Assembly (NCBI GenBank): GCA_017528675.1
Contig: JAFXOO010000319.1
Location: 1-8,485, forward strand
Direction of reading: 5' to 3'
DNA: 8,485 nt
Origin: Oscillospiraceae bacterium
Lineage (GTDB): Bacteria > Bacillota > Clostridia > Oscillospirales > Ruminococcaceae
The notes under the pieces were generated by a model, which saw only the letters and a list, made by a program, of their open reading frames with translations, was not told the DNA's origin and did not search any database. Positions 1 through 6,559 of the stretch are shown here, one piece after another. A program made the translations under genes and the position numbers. Each line of letters starts with the position of its first letter. The first letter of the stretch is position 1.

Positions 1-3
1 CAT
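1..3 (-). CDS. Start codon of a leftward gene leaving the window
   Basis: Bases 1-3 read ATG on the minus strand. A near-ideal ribosome binding site, AGAAGGAGG, lies at 9-17 with a 5-base gap to the ATG. A fully consensus promoter lies 55 bases further upstream (58-86). Together these mark the first codon of a gene whose body is entirely outside the window, so nothing can be said of its product. The roughly 48-base leader also holds a small imperfect inverted repeat at 18-33 (GTCC/GGAC around TCCGGA). The call rests on signals only, not on coding sequence. Confidence 0.75.
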
Positions 4-57
4 AATGACCTCCTTCTGTCCTTCCGGACGGACTTTTCCCCGGATGGGATTGGTATG

Positions 58-86
58 ATTATAGCACAAATCGGCGGAAGTGTCAA
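58..86 (-). promoter_or_regulatory. Consensus sigma-A promoter of the leftward edge gene
   Basis: On the minus strand the -35 box TTGACA (81-86) and the -10 box TATAAT (58-63) are both perfect consensus with a 17-base spacer. A TGC directly before the -10 gives an extended -10 element. Transcription should start near base 51. Promoters this close to consensus are usually strong and often held down by a repressor, which fits the dyad over its -35 box. Confidence 0.85.
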
Positions 87-105
87 GGCGGATTCCGTTC
101 TGACA
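81..105. promoter_or_regulatory. Dyad overlapping the -35 box, candidate operator
   Basis: The 25-base stretch is symmetrical about base 93. TGTCA (81-85) pairs with TGACA (101-105), and CGGA (89-92) pairs with TCCG (94-97); the three bases between the arms on each side do not match. Nine of twelve positions are symmetric. Part of the outer arm is forced by the TTGACA -35 box, but the inner CGGA/TCCG and the far TGACA arm are not. It resembles a repressor operator placed over the -35 region. No regulator is identified, and a minor hairpin is an alternative. Confidence 0.4.
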
Positions 106-106
106 C

Positions 107-137
107 AAAACGGCTCCCCGGAACCCCCGGAGAGCCG
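107..137 (-). terminator. Rho-independent terminator of glnN
   Basis: On the minus strand, CGGCTCTCCGG (127-137) pairs with CCGGGGAGCCG (111-121) around a 5-base loop (122-126). This is an 11-bp stem with one G-T pair, followed by TTTTGTG (ending about 104). It starts 11 bases beyond the glnN stop codon and lies just upstream of the next gene's promoter, so it should insulate the two transcripts. The U-tract is short but the stem is very GC-rich. Confidence 0.8.
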
Positions 138-147
138 CCAACGTATC

Positions 148-2241
148 TTATACATTATAAATCATTTCGGAATAGGTCGGAATCGGCCATGCACTCTGCG
201 GCATCATGCGCTCGATGGTGTCGGAAATGGTACGCATACGCTCCATTTCAGTAAAGACATGATGGCGGAAGTACTCTGCCTGCTCCTGGATGCCCTTGAT
301 GTCACACGCTGTATTGACAATGCTTTCGAGTGTGTAGATCGAATCGTAGAATGCATCCGCCAGATCACTCAGCTTTCCGGCAATCTCACTCTCTGTTGCA
401 GCAGAGATGCCGATCTGGTTCTTGAGCACCACGGACTGCGCAAGCTTCTGGATATAGTCCAGCGTTGCCGGCAGAAGCTGACGCCTTGCCATCTCGATCA
501 TCGTGCGTGCCTCAATGCGCAGTGTTTTGGAGTACTTTTCAAGGTGAATCTCTTTTCTCGCCTTGACCTCATTCTCGTTGAAGATGCCGTATTTTGCCAG
601 CAGGCGAATGTTTTTTTCATCCGTATAATGCGGCATGGCATCCACGATGGACGGATAATTCGGCAGACCTCTGCGGGCGGCTTCAGCCACCCATTCCTCG
701 GAATAGCCGTCGCCGTTGAAGATGATGCGGCGGTGCTTTTGCAGTACTTCCTTGAGCAGCTTCTTGACCTCCACTTCAAAATGCTCACTGCCGGCATACG
801 GCTCCAGTCTTTCCGTGAACCAGCTCAGCTCCTCGCAGACAATGGCATTGAGCAGGAAGTTCGGGCAGGCGATATTATCCGACGAGCCGACCATGCGGAA
901 CTCAAAGCGGTTGCCGGTGAAGGCAAAGGGAGAGGTGCGGTTCCGGTCAGTGGAGTCAATCGGGAAGGACGGCAGGGCGTTCACGCCGATTTCAAAGGCA
1001 GAGGTCTGTGTCTTGTAAACCGTATCCTCCTCAATGGCACGCAGTACGGCGTCAAGCTCCTCACCAAGGAACATCGAGATAATGGCAGGCGGTGCCTCAT
1101 CTGCGCCAAGACGGTGGTCATTGCCGGCAGATGCCGCAGAAAGCCGCATCAGATCGGCATATTCATCCACACCCTTGATAAGGGCGCAGAGAATGGTCAG
1201 GAATTGGAGATTCTCCATCGGCGTATCGCCCGGATCGAGGAGGTTCTGTCCGTCATCCGAAGCCATCGACCAGTTGTTGTGCTTGCCGGAGCCGTTCACG
1301 CCCTCAAAGGGCTTTTCATGCAGCAGGCAGACAAGCCCGTGCCGGAGTGCCACCTTCTCCATAACCTCCATCGCCAGCTCATTCTGGTCGGTGCCGAGGT
1401 TGGAGGTGGTGAAGATCGGCGCCATCTCGTGCTGTGCCGGAGCTACCTCATTGTGCTTGGTCTTGGAGTAGATACCCAGCGACCAGAGCTCCTCGTCGAG
1501 ATCGGCCATATAGGCTGCAATGCGGGGACGGAGATTGGCGAAGTACTGGTCATCGAGCTCCTGCCCCTTGGGGGGCTTTGCGCCGAACAGCGTGCGTCCG
1601 GTCAGAATCAGATCCTCACGCTGGTCATACATGGCCTTGTCGATGATGAAGTACTCCTGCTCGGCGCCGACTGTGGTGGTGACTCTGGTCACACGCTCAT
1701 TGCCGAACAGCCGCAGGAAGCGCACAGCTACCTTGCTGAGCGCCTGCATCGAGCGCAGGAGCGGTGTTTTCTTGTCGAGTGTCTCGCCGGTATAGGAGAC
1801 GAAAACGGTCGGGATATAAAGGCTTCCGCCCTTCACAAAGCAGTTGGAGGTCGGATCCCATGCCGTATAGCCTCTTGCGCTGCTGGTCTGGCGCAGACCG
1901 CCGGAAGGGAAGGAGGAGGCATCCGGCTCGCCCTTGACGAGCGCCTTGCCGGAAAATTCCATAATTGCCATGCCCTCATCGGCAGGTGCAATAAAGGAAT
2001 CGTGCTTTTCAGCCGTGGAACCGGTCATCGGCTGGAACCAGTGTGTGTAGTGGGTAGCGCCTTTTTCGAGCGCCCAGTCCTTCATAGCGTTGGCAACGGC
2101 ATCGGCGGTGGGCATATCGAGCGGCTCACCGTTCTGCATCGTCTGCATCAGCTTCTTGAAGACACTTTTGGGCAGACGTGCCCGCATGACTTTCTCATTG
2201 AAGACATTGCAGCCGAAGATCTCCGGAACCTGTTTTGTCAT
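148..2241 (-). CDS. glnN: Type III glutamine synthetase
   Basis: This enzyme makes glutamine from glutamate and ammonia using ATP in the cytosol, and is a main route of nitrogen assimilation in gut Clostridia and Bacteroidetes. The protein is 697 residues, close to the ~700 usual for the GSIII family and much longer than GSI (~450). Visible motifs in order are THWFQPMTGSTAEKHDSF (66-83), TSSARGYTAWDPTS (119-132), the metal-binding stretch VGAEQEYF (191-198), KHNEVAPAQHE (262-272), the ATP/glutamate loop GVNGSGKHNNWS with His321 (314-325), GNDHRLGADEAPPAI (373-387) and the NRTSPFAFTGNRFEFRMVGSS strand (434-454). The last ~240 residues are the helical GSIII C-terminal region. The start is fixed by AGGAGGAG at 2247-2254, 5 bases before the ATG. 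The gene is monocistronic, with its own promoter and terminator. I see no truncation or missing motif. Confidence 0.97.
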   Translation of the reverse strand: MTKQVPEIFGCNVFNEKVMRARLPKSVFKKLMQTMQNGEPLDMPTADAVANAMKDWALEKGATHYTHWFQPMTGSTAEKHDSFIAPADEGMAIMEFSGKALVKGEPDASSFPSGGLRQTSSARGYTAWDPTSNCFVKGGSLYIPTVFVSYTGETLDKKTPLLRSMQALSKVAVRFLRLFGNERVTRVTTTVGAEQEYFIIDKAMYDQREDLILTGRTLFGAKPPKGQELDDQYFANLRPRIAAYMADLDEELWSLGIYSKTKHNEVAPAQHEMAPIFTTSNLGTDQNELAMEVMEKVALRHGLVCLLHEKPFEGVNGSGKHNNWSMASDDGQNLLDPGDTPMENLQFLTILCALIKGVDEYADLMRLSAASAGNDHRLGADEAPPAIISMFLGEELDAVLRAIEEDTVYKTQTSAFEIGVNALPSFPIDSTDRNRTSPFAFTGNRFEFRMVGSSDNIACPNFLLNAIVCEELSWFTERLEPYAGSEHFEVEVKKLLKEVLQKHRRIIFNGDGYSEEWVAEAARRGLPNYPSIVDAMPHYTDEKNIRLLAKYGIFNENEVKARKEIHLEKYSKTLRIEARTMIEMARRQLLPATLDYIQKLAQSVVLKNQIGISAATESEIAGKLSDLADAFYDSIYTLESIVNTACDIKGIQEQAEYFRHHVFTEMERMRTISDTIERMMPQSAWPIPTYSEMIYNV

Positions 2242-2297
2242 AATAACTCCTCCTGCATGGAACAGCCAGGCGGCTGTAAATTTCAGAACACCCTACA

Positions 2298-2326
2298 ATT
2301 ATAGCATTTATGCGGGGATTTGTCAA
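2298..2326 (-). promoter_or_regulatory. Consensus promoter of glnN
   Basis: The minus strand carries TTGACA (2321-2326), 17 bases, then TATAAT (2298-2303), both perfect, with a TGC extended -10. Transcription should begin near 2291, giving a leader of about 50 bases. The leader contains a short hairpin, ACAGCC/GGCTGT around a 4-base loop (2262-2277), just ahead of the ribosome binding site. I looked for a GlnR/TnrA-type operator (TGTNA, 7 bases, TNACA) and found no convincing one, so nitrogen control, if present, works by another route. Confidence 0.85.
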
Positions 2327-2371
2327 TATATGCGGCCTTTCCGCCGGACGAAAACTGTCGCAGTGTACAAA

Positions 2372-2389
2372 AATTCCTCCGGAGGGGTT
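2372..2389. other. Palindrome in the divergent intergenic region
   Basis: A perfect 10-base palindrome, CCTCCGGAGG (2376-2385), is flanked by two G-T pairs and two A-T pairs on each side, giving an 18-base near-symmetric element. It lies between the leftward glnN promoter and the rightward promoter of the vWA gene, 63 bases upstream of the latter's -35 box. It could be a regulator site or a weak hairpin. The rest of the gap (2327-2451) shows no coding or RNA signature that I recognise. Confidence 0.3.
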
Positions 2390-2451
2390 CTGTTCTTTAG
2401 CCGCAGGCCGTCACATGGGCAGGCCCTTGGTGGAAAACTCCGGATTGGGAC

Positions 2452-2480
2452 TTGCATTTCCACAAAATCTGTGCTATAAT
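2452..2480 (+). promoter_or_regulatory. Extended -10 promoter of the vWA gene
   Basis: TTGCAT (2452-2457), a 17-base spacer and a perfect TATAAT (2475-2480) preceded by TGC make a good sigma-A promoter. Transcription should start near 2487, about 28 bases before the chosen ATG. The site overlaps a TTG at 2452 that is in frame with the gene, which argues that the TTG is not the real start. Confidence 0.8.
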
Positions 2481-2514
2481 AAAACCAGTTTATTTTCTGA
2501 AAGGGGCGTTTACG

Positions 2515-3462
2515 ATGGGAATTCAACTCACGAAAAATCCGGTGCTCAATCAGAAGATTTCTCTCCGCAAGGAGATCGTCCGGAACGAAGCACAGAAGAG
2601 CCGCATTTCCGTCAATGCCGCAAGGGTCGTTTTCGTGCTCGACCATTCCGGCTCCATGCGGGGTATGTACCGTGACGGAACGGTACAGGATGTGCTGGAG
2701 CGAATCTTCCCTGTCGCCATGTATTTTGACGATAATGCAGAGATGGAATTCTACTGGTTTGATTCAGGATTCCGGGAACTGGAACCGGTGAATTATGATA
2801 CCATCGAGGATTATGTGCAGCGTGAGATTCTCTCAAAGAAAGAACATTTTGGCGGAACAAACTATGCACCTGTCATGCAGGAAATCCTGACACGTTACGT
2901 TAAGCGTGACCCGGCGGAGATACCGACATTTGTCATTTTCATCACTGACGGGAACAATGCGGATAAGGCAGCCACGAAAGCCGTTCTGACGGAGGCATCG
3001 CATTTCAATCTGTTCTGGAAATTCATCGGGATCGGCAATGAGGAATTTGCATTTCTGCAGCGCCTTGATGATCTGAAAGGGCGTCTGATTGACAATGCCA
3101 ATTTCATATCTGTAAAAGATCTTTCAGCTATTTCTGATGAGTCCCTGTACGCCATGCTGCTGGAAGAATACGCAGACTGGCTGGTGCTTTGCAAAGAAAA
3201 CGGCATCCCCGTGGAAGCAGCCTGCTGTGACCCGGTACAGGATATCCGTTCCATTGTAAGCGCTGCCATTCCGGGATGTATTTTACAGGAGGAAGCAACC
3301 TCTGATATGTTAAAAATCCATATCTATTATCCTGATAACCGGAAATTCGGCATTGTGAAGATTTCCCGGCCAGGCGGTACCCTGCAACTCCGGAAGCTCG
3401 CAGGCGGTGCGCCGCAGAATTTTGACCTTTCCGGCACAGAAGATTTAATAAAATTCATATGA
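2515..3462 (+). CDS. von Willebrand A domain protein, TerF/TerY-like
   Basis: This 315-residue protein has no signal peptide or membrane segment and is probably cytosolic. The vWA fold spans about residues 35-225. Its metal-ion-dependent adhesion site is intact: DHSGS (43-47), Thr115 in GGTNY and Asp145 in ITDG. Stretches such as LFWKFIGIG (166-174), LIDNANF (191-197) and DESLYAMLLEEYADWL (208-223) match the vWA type found in TerF/TerY proteins of tellurite/stress gene clusters. The N-terminal LNQKISLRKE (11-20) looks like a remnant of the TerD-style lead-in. Residues 226-315 form an extension I do not recognise. The ATG at 2515 is preceded by AAAGGGG (2500-2506); a TTG start at 2452 would lie inside the promoter. 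Base use is more AT-rich than in glnN or the next gene. No terD or terC neighbour is in the window, so a tellurite role is not implied. The gene is likely co-transcribed with the synthetase that follows. Confidence 0.9.
   Translation: MGIQLTKNPVLNQKISLRKEIVRNEAQKSRISVNAARVVFVLDHSGSMRGMYRDGTVQDVLERIFPVAMYFDDNAEMEFYWFDSGFRELEPVNYDTIEDYVQREILSKKEHFGGTNYAPVMQEILTRYVKRDPAEIPTFVIFITDGNNADKAATKAVLTEASHFNLFWKFIGIGNEEFAFLQRLDDLKGRLIDNANFISVKDLSAISDESLYAMLLEEYADWLVLCKENGIPVEAACCDPVQDIRSIVSAAIPGCILQEEATSDMLKIHIYYPDNRKFGIVKISRPGGTLQLRKLAGGAPQNFDLSGTEDLIKFI
3422..3451 (+). promoter_or_regulatory. Possible internal promoter for the synthetase gene
   Basis: TTGACC (3422-3427), an 18-base spacer and TAATAA (3446-3451) lie within the end of the vWA gene, 36 bases before the next ATG. 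The -35 box is good but the -10 box is poor (3 of 6). It is worth noting because the synthetase gene has much stronger codon bias than the vWA gene and may be expressed at a higher level. Confidence 0.25.
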
Positions 3463-3486
3463 CTACATAGAAAGGAACGATACACC

Positions 3487-5541
3487 ATGTCCAAAAAAGA
3501 AAAACCACAGGGCGGAAAGCCCTTTGAGATTCCCCGTCCCGCATTCCCGAAGCGTGCCGTCATCACCGGCGGCATGCCCTACGGCAACAAGGAGCTGCAT
3601 TTCGGCCATGTGGGCGGCATGCTTGTCTTTGCCGATACCTTCGCCCGTTTTCTCCGTGACCGCATCGGCAGTGAGAATGTCATTTTCGTCTCCGGCACCG
3701 ACTGCTACGGCTCTCCCATCGCAGAGGGCTGGCGCAAGAAGGTCGCTGACGGCGAATTCGAGGGCAGCCTTGAGGATTTTGTCTCCCGCAATCATGAGAA
3801 GCAGAAGGAGACACTTGCCGCCTATGGCATCTCCCCGAATCTGTTCGGTGCCTCCGGTCTGGGACGCTCTAAAGAGATCCATGCCGAGGTGACCGACTGG
3901 TTCATCCGCTCCCTGCATGAAAAGGGACAGCTCAACCAGATCACGACCATGCAGTTCTTTGATGAGAAGGCAGGCGTGTTCCTCAACGGCCGCCAGGTCA
4001 TCGGTAAGTGCCCGGTGGAGGGCTGCACCTCCGAGAAGGGCTATGCAGATGAATGCGACCTCGGTCACCAGTACATGCCGGAAGCCCTGATTGACCCGGT
4101 TTCCACCCTCACCGGTGAAACACCCACCATGAAGCCTGTCACCAACTGGTATTTCAAGCTGCGTGATTACGAGCAGCTCATGAAGGACTGGGTTGAAATG
4201 CTCAAAAAGCGCAAGGATGTGCGCCCCGTTGTCTGGAAGACCATTGACGAGTTCCTCAAGCCCCCGGTCATCTATATTACCCGCAAATTCGAGGAGAGCT
4301 ATCTTGCGATCCGGGACAAGTTCCCGGCGCACAATTATCTCCCCGAGGAGAAGAAGCCGAGCTTCACGCTGGAATTCTCTAACCTCTCCGACTGTGACGA
4401 TGCCTGCAGGATTCTCGCAGAAAACGGCATCCACTACCGCACCGGCAAAACCCTCGTGCCCTTCCGTCTGACAGGCAATATCGAGTGGGGCGTGCCGGCA
4501 CCGGAGCTGGAAGGTGTGGGCGGCCTGACTGTCTGGGTATGGCCGGAATCGCTCTGGGCACCGATTTCCTTCACGGAGACCTATCTCGAATCCGTCGGCA
4601 AGCCCCGTGAGCTGTGGAAGGATTACTGGTGCAGCAAGGATGCGGGTGTCTACCAGTTCATCGGGCAGGATAATATCTACTTCTACGGCATCGCAGAGCC
4701 TGCCATGTGGATGGCGCAGCAGGCTTCTGCCGACAAGACCTGTGACCCGCCCGAGGGCGAGCTGCAAATGCCGACCATCGTGGCAAATTATCACATCCTG
4801 TTCCTGGATAAGAAGGCAAGCTCCTCCGGCGCTGTCAAGCCCCCGATGGCAGATGATCTGCTGAACTATTACACCCCGGAGCAGCTCCGCATGCACTGGC
4901 TGGAGTTCGGTCTCGGCCAGCAGAGTGTCTCTTTCTTCCCGAAGCCCTACAACAAGCCGCTCCTTGAGGAGGAGGCTGCGCTCAGGGCAGCAGGCAAGCC
5001 GGTCAGCGACCCGAAATTCACCGATCCGGTAACGAAAAACGCCCTCCTGACGAATGTCTATAACCGCATGATCCGCACAGCGTTCTACACCACCCAGAAT
5101 GCCTTCGATGGGGTGCTGCCGGATCTGGCACCAGAGGAGAGCTTCGTGGCAGATGCAAAGAAGGCGCTGCTCGACTATGAGCGCCACATGTCGAAGTTTG
5201 CTTTCCATCAGTGCACCTATGTGATCGACAGCTACATCCGTAACGGTTCCAAGTACATGGCAAAGGCAGTCAAGCCCGATGCTGTTTCCGGAGAGGAACT
5301 GGCGCAGGCTTTGGCGAACCTGTTCTATATCCTGAAGGTTGCAGCGCTTCTGCTGCATCCGATGGCACCGTTCGGCACGGAAAAGCTGCGGGAGTATCTG
5401 CAAGTAGACGAGCGCATCTGGTCGTGGGATACGATGCTTGAACCGCTGACCTATTTCACAGGCACCGGTCACAAGCTGAAGTTCCTGCCGCCGAGAACGG
5501 ACTTCTTCGCCCGTCATGAGAGTCAGTTTACAGAAGAATAA
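3487..5541 (+). CDS. Divergent methionyl-tRNA synthetase-like class I aaRS
   Basis: The protein is 684 residues. By family it would charge a tRNA with an amino acid (methionine) via an aminoacyl-adenylate in the cytosol. Visible elements are VITGGMPYGNKELHFGH (25-41) with the HFGH form of HIGH, VSGTDCYGSPIAE (68-80), a zinc-knuckle region with Cys175, Cys180, Cys190 and His194, NWYFKL (220-225), NIEWGVPAP (331-339), YQFIGQDNIYFYGI (389-402) and KASSS (443-447) at the KMSKS position. A helical anticodon-binding-type domain covers about 515-640. Several features are unusual: the second KMSKS lysine is Ser, the last zinc ligand appears to be His, about 60 extra residues sit at 260-322, and the helix where MetRS has its anticodon-reading Trp reads KYMAKAVKPDAV. 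There is no C-terminal EMAP/Trbp111-like domain. AAAGGAA (3471-3477) is 9 bases before the ATG. Codon bias is strong, so it is probably well expressed. It is likely a paralogue beside a standard metG elsewhere, but it could be the only MetRS. Confidence 0.85.
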   Translation: MSKKEKPQGGKPFEIPRPAFPKRAVITGGMPYGNKELHFGHVGGMLVFADTFARFLRDRIGSENVIFVSGTDCYGSPIAEGWRKKVADGEFEGSLEDFVSRNHEKQKETLAAYGISPNLFGASGLGRSKEIHAEVTDWFIRSLHEKGQLNQITTMQFFDEKAGVFLNGRQVIGKCPVEGCTSEKGYADECDLGHQYMPEALIDPVSTLTGETPTMKPVTNWYFKLRDYEQLMKDWVEMLKKRKDVRPVVWKTIDEFLKPPVIYITRKFEESYLAIRDKFPAHNYLPEEKKPSFTLEFSNLSDCDDACRILAENGIHYRTGKTLVPFRLTGNIEWGVPAPELEGVGGLTVWVWPESLWAPISFTETYLESVGKPRELWKDYWCSKDAGVYQFIGQDNIYFYGIAEPAMWMAQQASADKTCDPPEGELQMPTIVANYHILFLDKKASSSGAVKPPMADDLLNYYTPEQLRMHWLEFGLGQQSVSFFPKPYNKPLLEEEAALRAAGKPVSDPKFTDPVTKNALLTNVYNRMIRTAFYTTQNAFDGVLPDLAPEESFVADAKKALLDYERHMSKFAFHQCTYVIDSYIRNGSKYMAKAVKPDAVSGEELAQALANLFYILKVAALLLHPMAPFGTEKLREYLQVDERIWSWDTMLEPLTYFTGTGHKLKFLPPRTDFFARHESQFTEE

Positions 5542-5543
5542 GT

Positions 5544-5584
5544 ACAGCCCTCCGGAACTGAACCATTCCGGAGGGCTGTGTTTT
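5544..5584 (+). terminator. Terminator, likely bidirectional, between convergent genes
   Basis: A perfect 14-bp stem (5544-5557 with 5566-5579) surrounds an 8-base loop, followed by GTTTTA. It begins 2 bases after the synthetase stop codon. On the minus strand the stem is followed by ACTTATTCTTC, a weaker T-rich tail, so it may also stop transcripts from the leftward suf genes whose last stop is at 5621. Confidence 0.9.
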
Positions 5585-5620
5585 ATCCCGATACGATTCC
5601 TGCTGACGCAGAAAATGGCA

Positions 5621-6547
5621 TTATTTCAGGAATCCGTTGATGATCTGCTCCTCGGCTTCTGCTTCTGTCAGTCCGAGGGTCATGAGCTTGATGATCTGGT
5701 CGCCGGCAATCTTGCCGATGGCAGCTTCATGCACAAGTGCCGCATCCACATGATTTGCTTCCAGCGACGGTACCGCCAGGATACGGCCTCTGTCCATGAT
5801 GATCGAATCGCACTCCGTATGTCCCTGACAGGCGGCATTGCCGATGATGCAGGCATCGAACTTCTGGAAGCTTGTGTCTCTTGCGACAGAGCGGGATACC
5901 ACATCGGCACTTGAATTTTCGCCGTTGAGGGACACCTTATAGACGCTGAGCGCATTCTGTTCGCCGTGTGTCATCAGACGCTCCCGGACAACAAGCTTCG
6001 CACCGGCTTTCAGCTCCGCAAGCGTCGTGCGCTCGGTCGAATCCACACCCTTGATCTGTACCATCTCCATCTCCATGGTGGAATCCTCCTCCATGTAGAC
6101 CTCGGTCACAGGGTTCAGGATGCGCTTGCCGGTGCCGTCGCCGGAGCCGTAGTGCTTTTCCACATAGCGCACTTTTGAATGCTTGCCGACGAAGAACCGG
6201 TGAATACCGTCGTGCTCGGCATCCTGCTTGCCGCAGTTGTCGATGCCGCACCCTGCCACGATCAGCACATCGCAGTTCTCCCCGATATAGAAGTCATTGT
6301 AGACCGTTTCCTTCATGCCGCTTTCGCTGAGCACAACGGGAATGTGCACACTCTCGTTCACAGTGCCGTCCTTGATGCGGATGTCGATGCCGGAGCCTTC
6401 GGGCTTGGAGGTGATGTCGATATGCTCGGTGGTTTTGCGGCCGGCCAGTCCGCCGTTCGCACGGAAATTATAGGCGCCCTCCGGAACGTCGTGCAGGTCA
6501 GCGACCTCCTTGAGCAGTCTGAGCTGGATCGGATCCATCTGAATCAT
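5621..6547 (-). CDS. SufB/SufD-type Fe-S scaffold of a minimal SUF system
   Basis: This 308-residue protein is the scaffold partner of the SufC ATPase encoded just upstream. It builds Fe-S clusters in the cytosol. Its C-terminal core matches SufB: TECDS with Cys246 (the position of the essential SufB Cys405 of E. coli), VHEAAIG with His273 and Glu274 (Glu434 equivalent), and GDQIIKLMTLGL then INGFLK at the end. It is far shorter than E. coli SufB (~495) because the N-terminal region is missing, which fits the SmsB proteins of SMS systems. Additional cysteines at 92, 100, 105, 233 and 240 and a His-rich stretch (112-132) could supply more ligands. The start has AGGAGG at 6555-6560, overlapping the sufC stop. 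A second in-frame ATG at codon 4 is possible but has worse spacing. No SufS, SufE or SufU gene is adjacent. Confidence 0.93.
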   Translation of the reverse strand: MIQMDPIQLRLLKEVADLHDVPEGAYNFRANGGLAGRKTTEHIDITSKPEGSGIDIRIKDGTVNESVHIPVVLSESGMKETVYNDFYIGENCDVLIVAGCGIDNCGKQDAEHDGIHRFFVGKHSKVRYVEKHYGSGDGTGKRILNPVTEVYMEEDSTMEMEMVQIKGVDSTERTTLAELKAGAKLVVRERLMTHGEQNALSVYKVSLNGENSSADVVSRSVARDTSFQKFDACIIGNAACQGHTECDSIIMDRGRILAVPSLEANHVDAALVHEAAIGKIAGDQIIKLMTLGLTEAEAEEQIINGFLK

Positions 6548-6559
6548 AGTGTTACCTCC

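Noticed and set aside
2275..2290. Possible GlnR/TnrA-type operator (TGTAA ... AACA) in the glnN leader
   Set aside because: The spacing is wrong and the second half lacks the TNACA pattern; it is also downstream of the promoter. Not enough to call.
55..2304. A 749-codon plus-strand open frame opposite glnN
   Set aside because: It lies wholly over a full-length, motif-complete glutamine synthetase, runs into that gene's promoter and overlaps the promoter at its left end, and its translation (Cys/His/Leu/Arg-rich) resembles no family. It arises from the strong GC codon bias of glnN.
2327..2451. Search for a small RNA or riboswitch in the divergent gap
   Set aside because: Only the short palindrome at 2372-2389 stands out; no terminator, conserved aptamer-like pattern or separate promoter was seen.
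2452..2514. Upstream TTG start extending the vWA protein by 21 residues
   Set aside because: The TTG lies inside the -35 box of the gene's own promoter, upstream of the predicted transcription start. The ATG at 2515 has a proper ribosome site.
3463..5517. A 684-codon minus-strand open frame opposite the synthetase gene
   Set aside because: It mirrors nearly the whole synthetase gene, has no ribosome site or recognised domain, and is explained by biased codons in the real gene.
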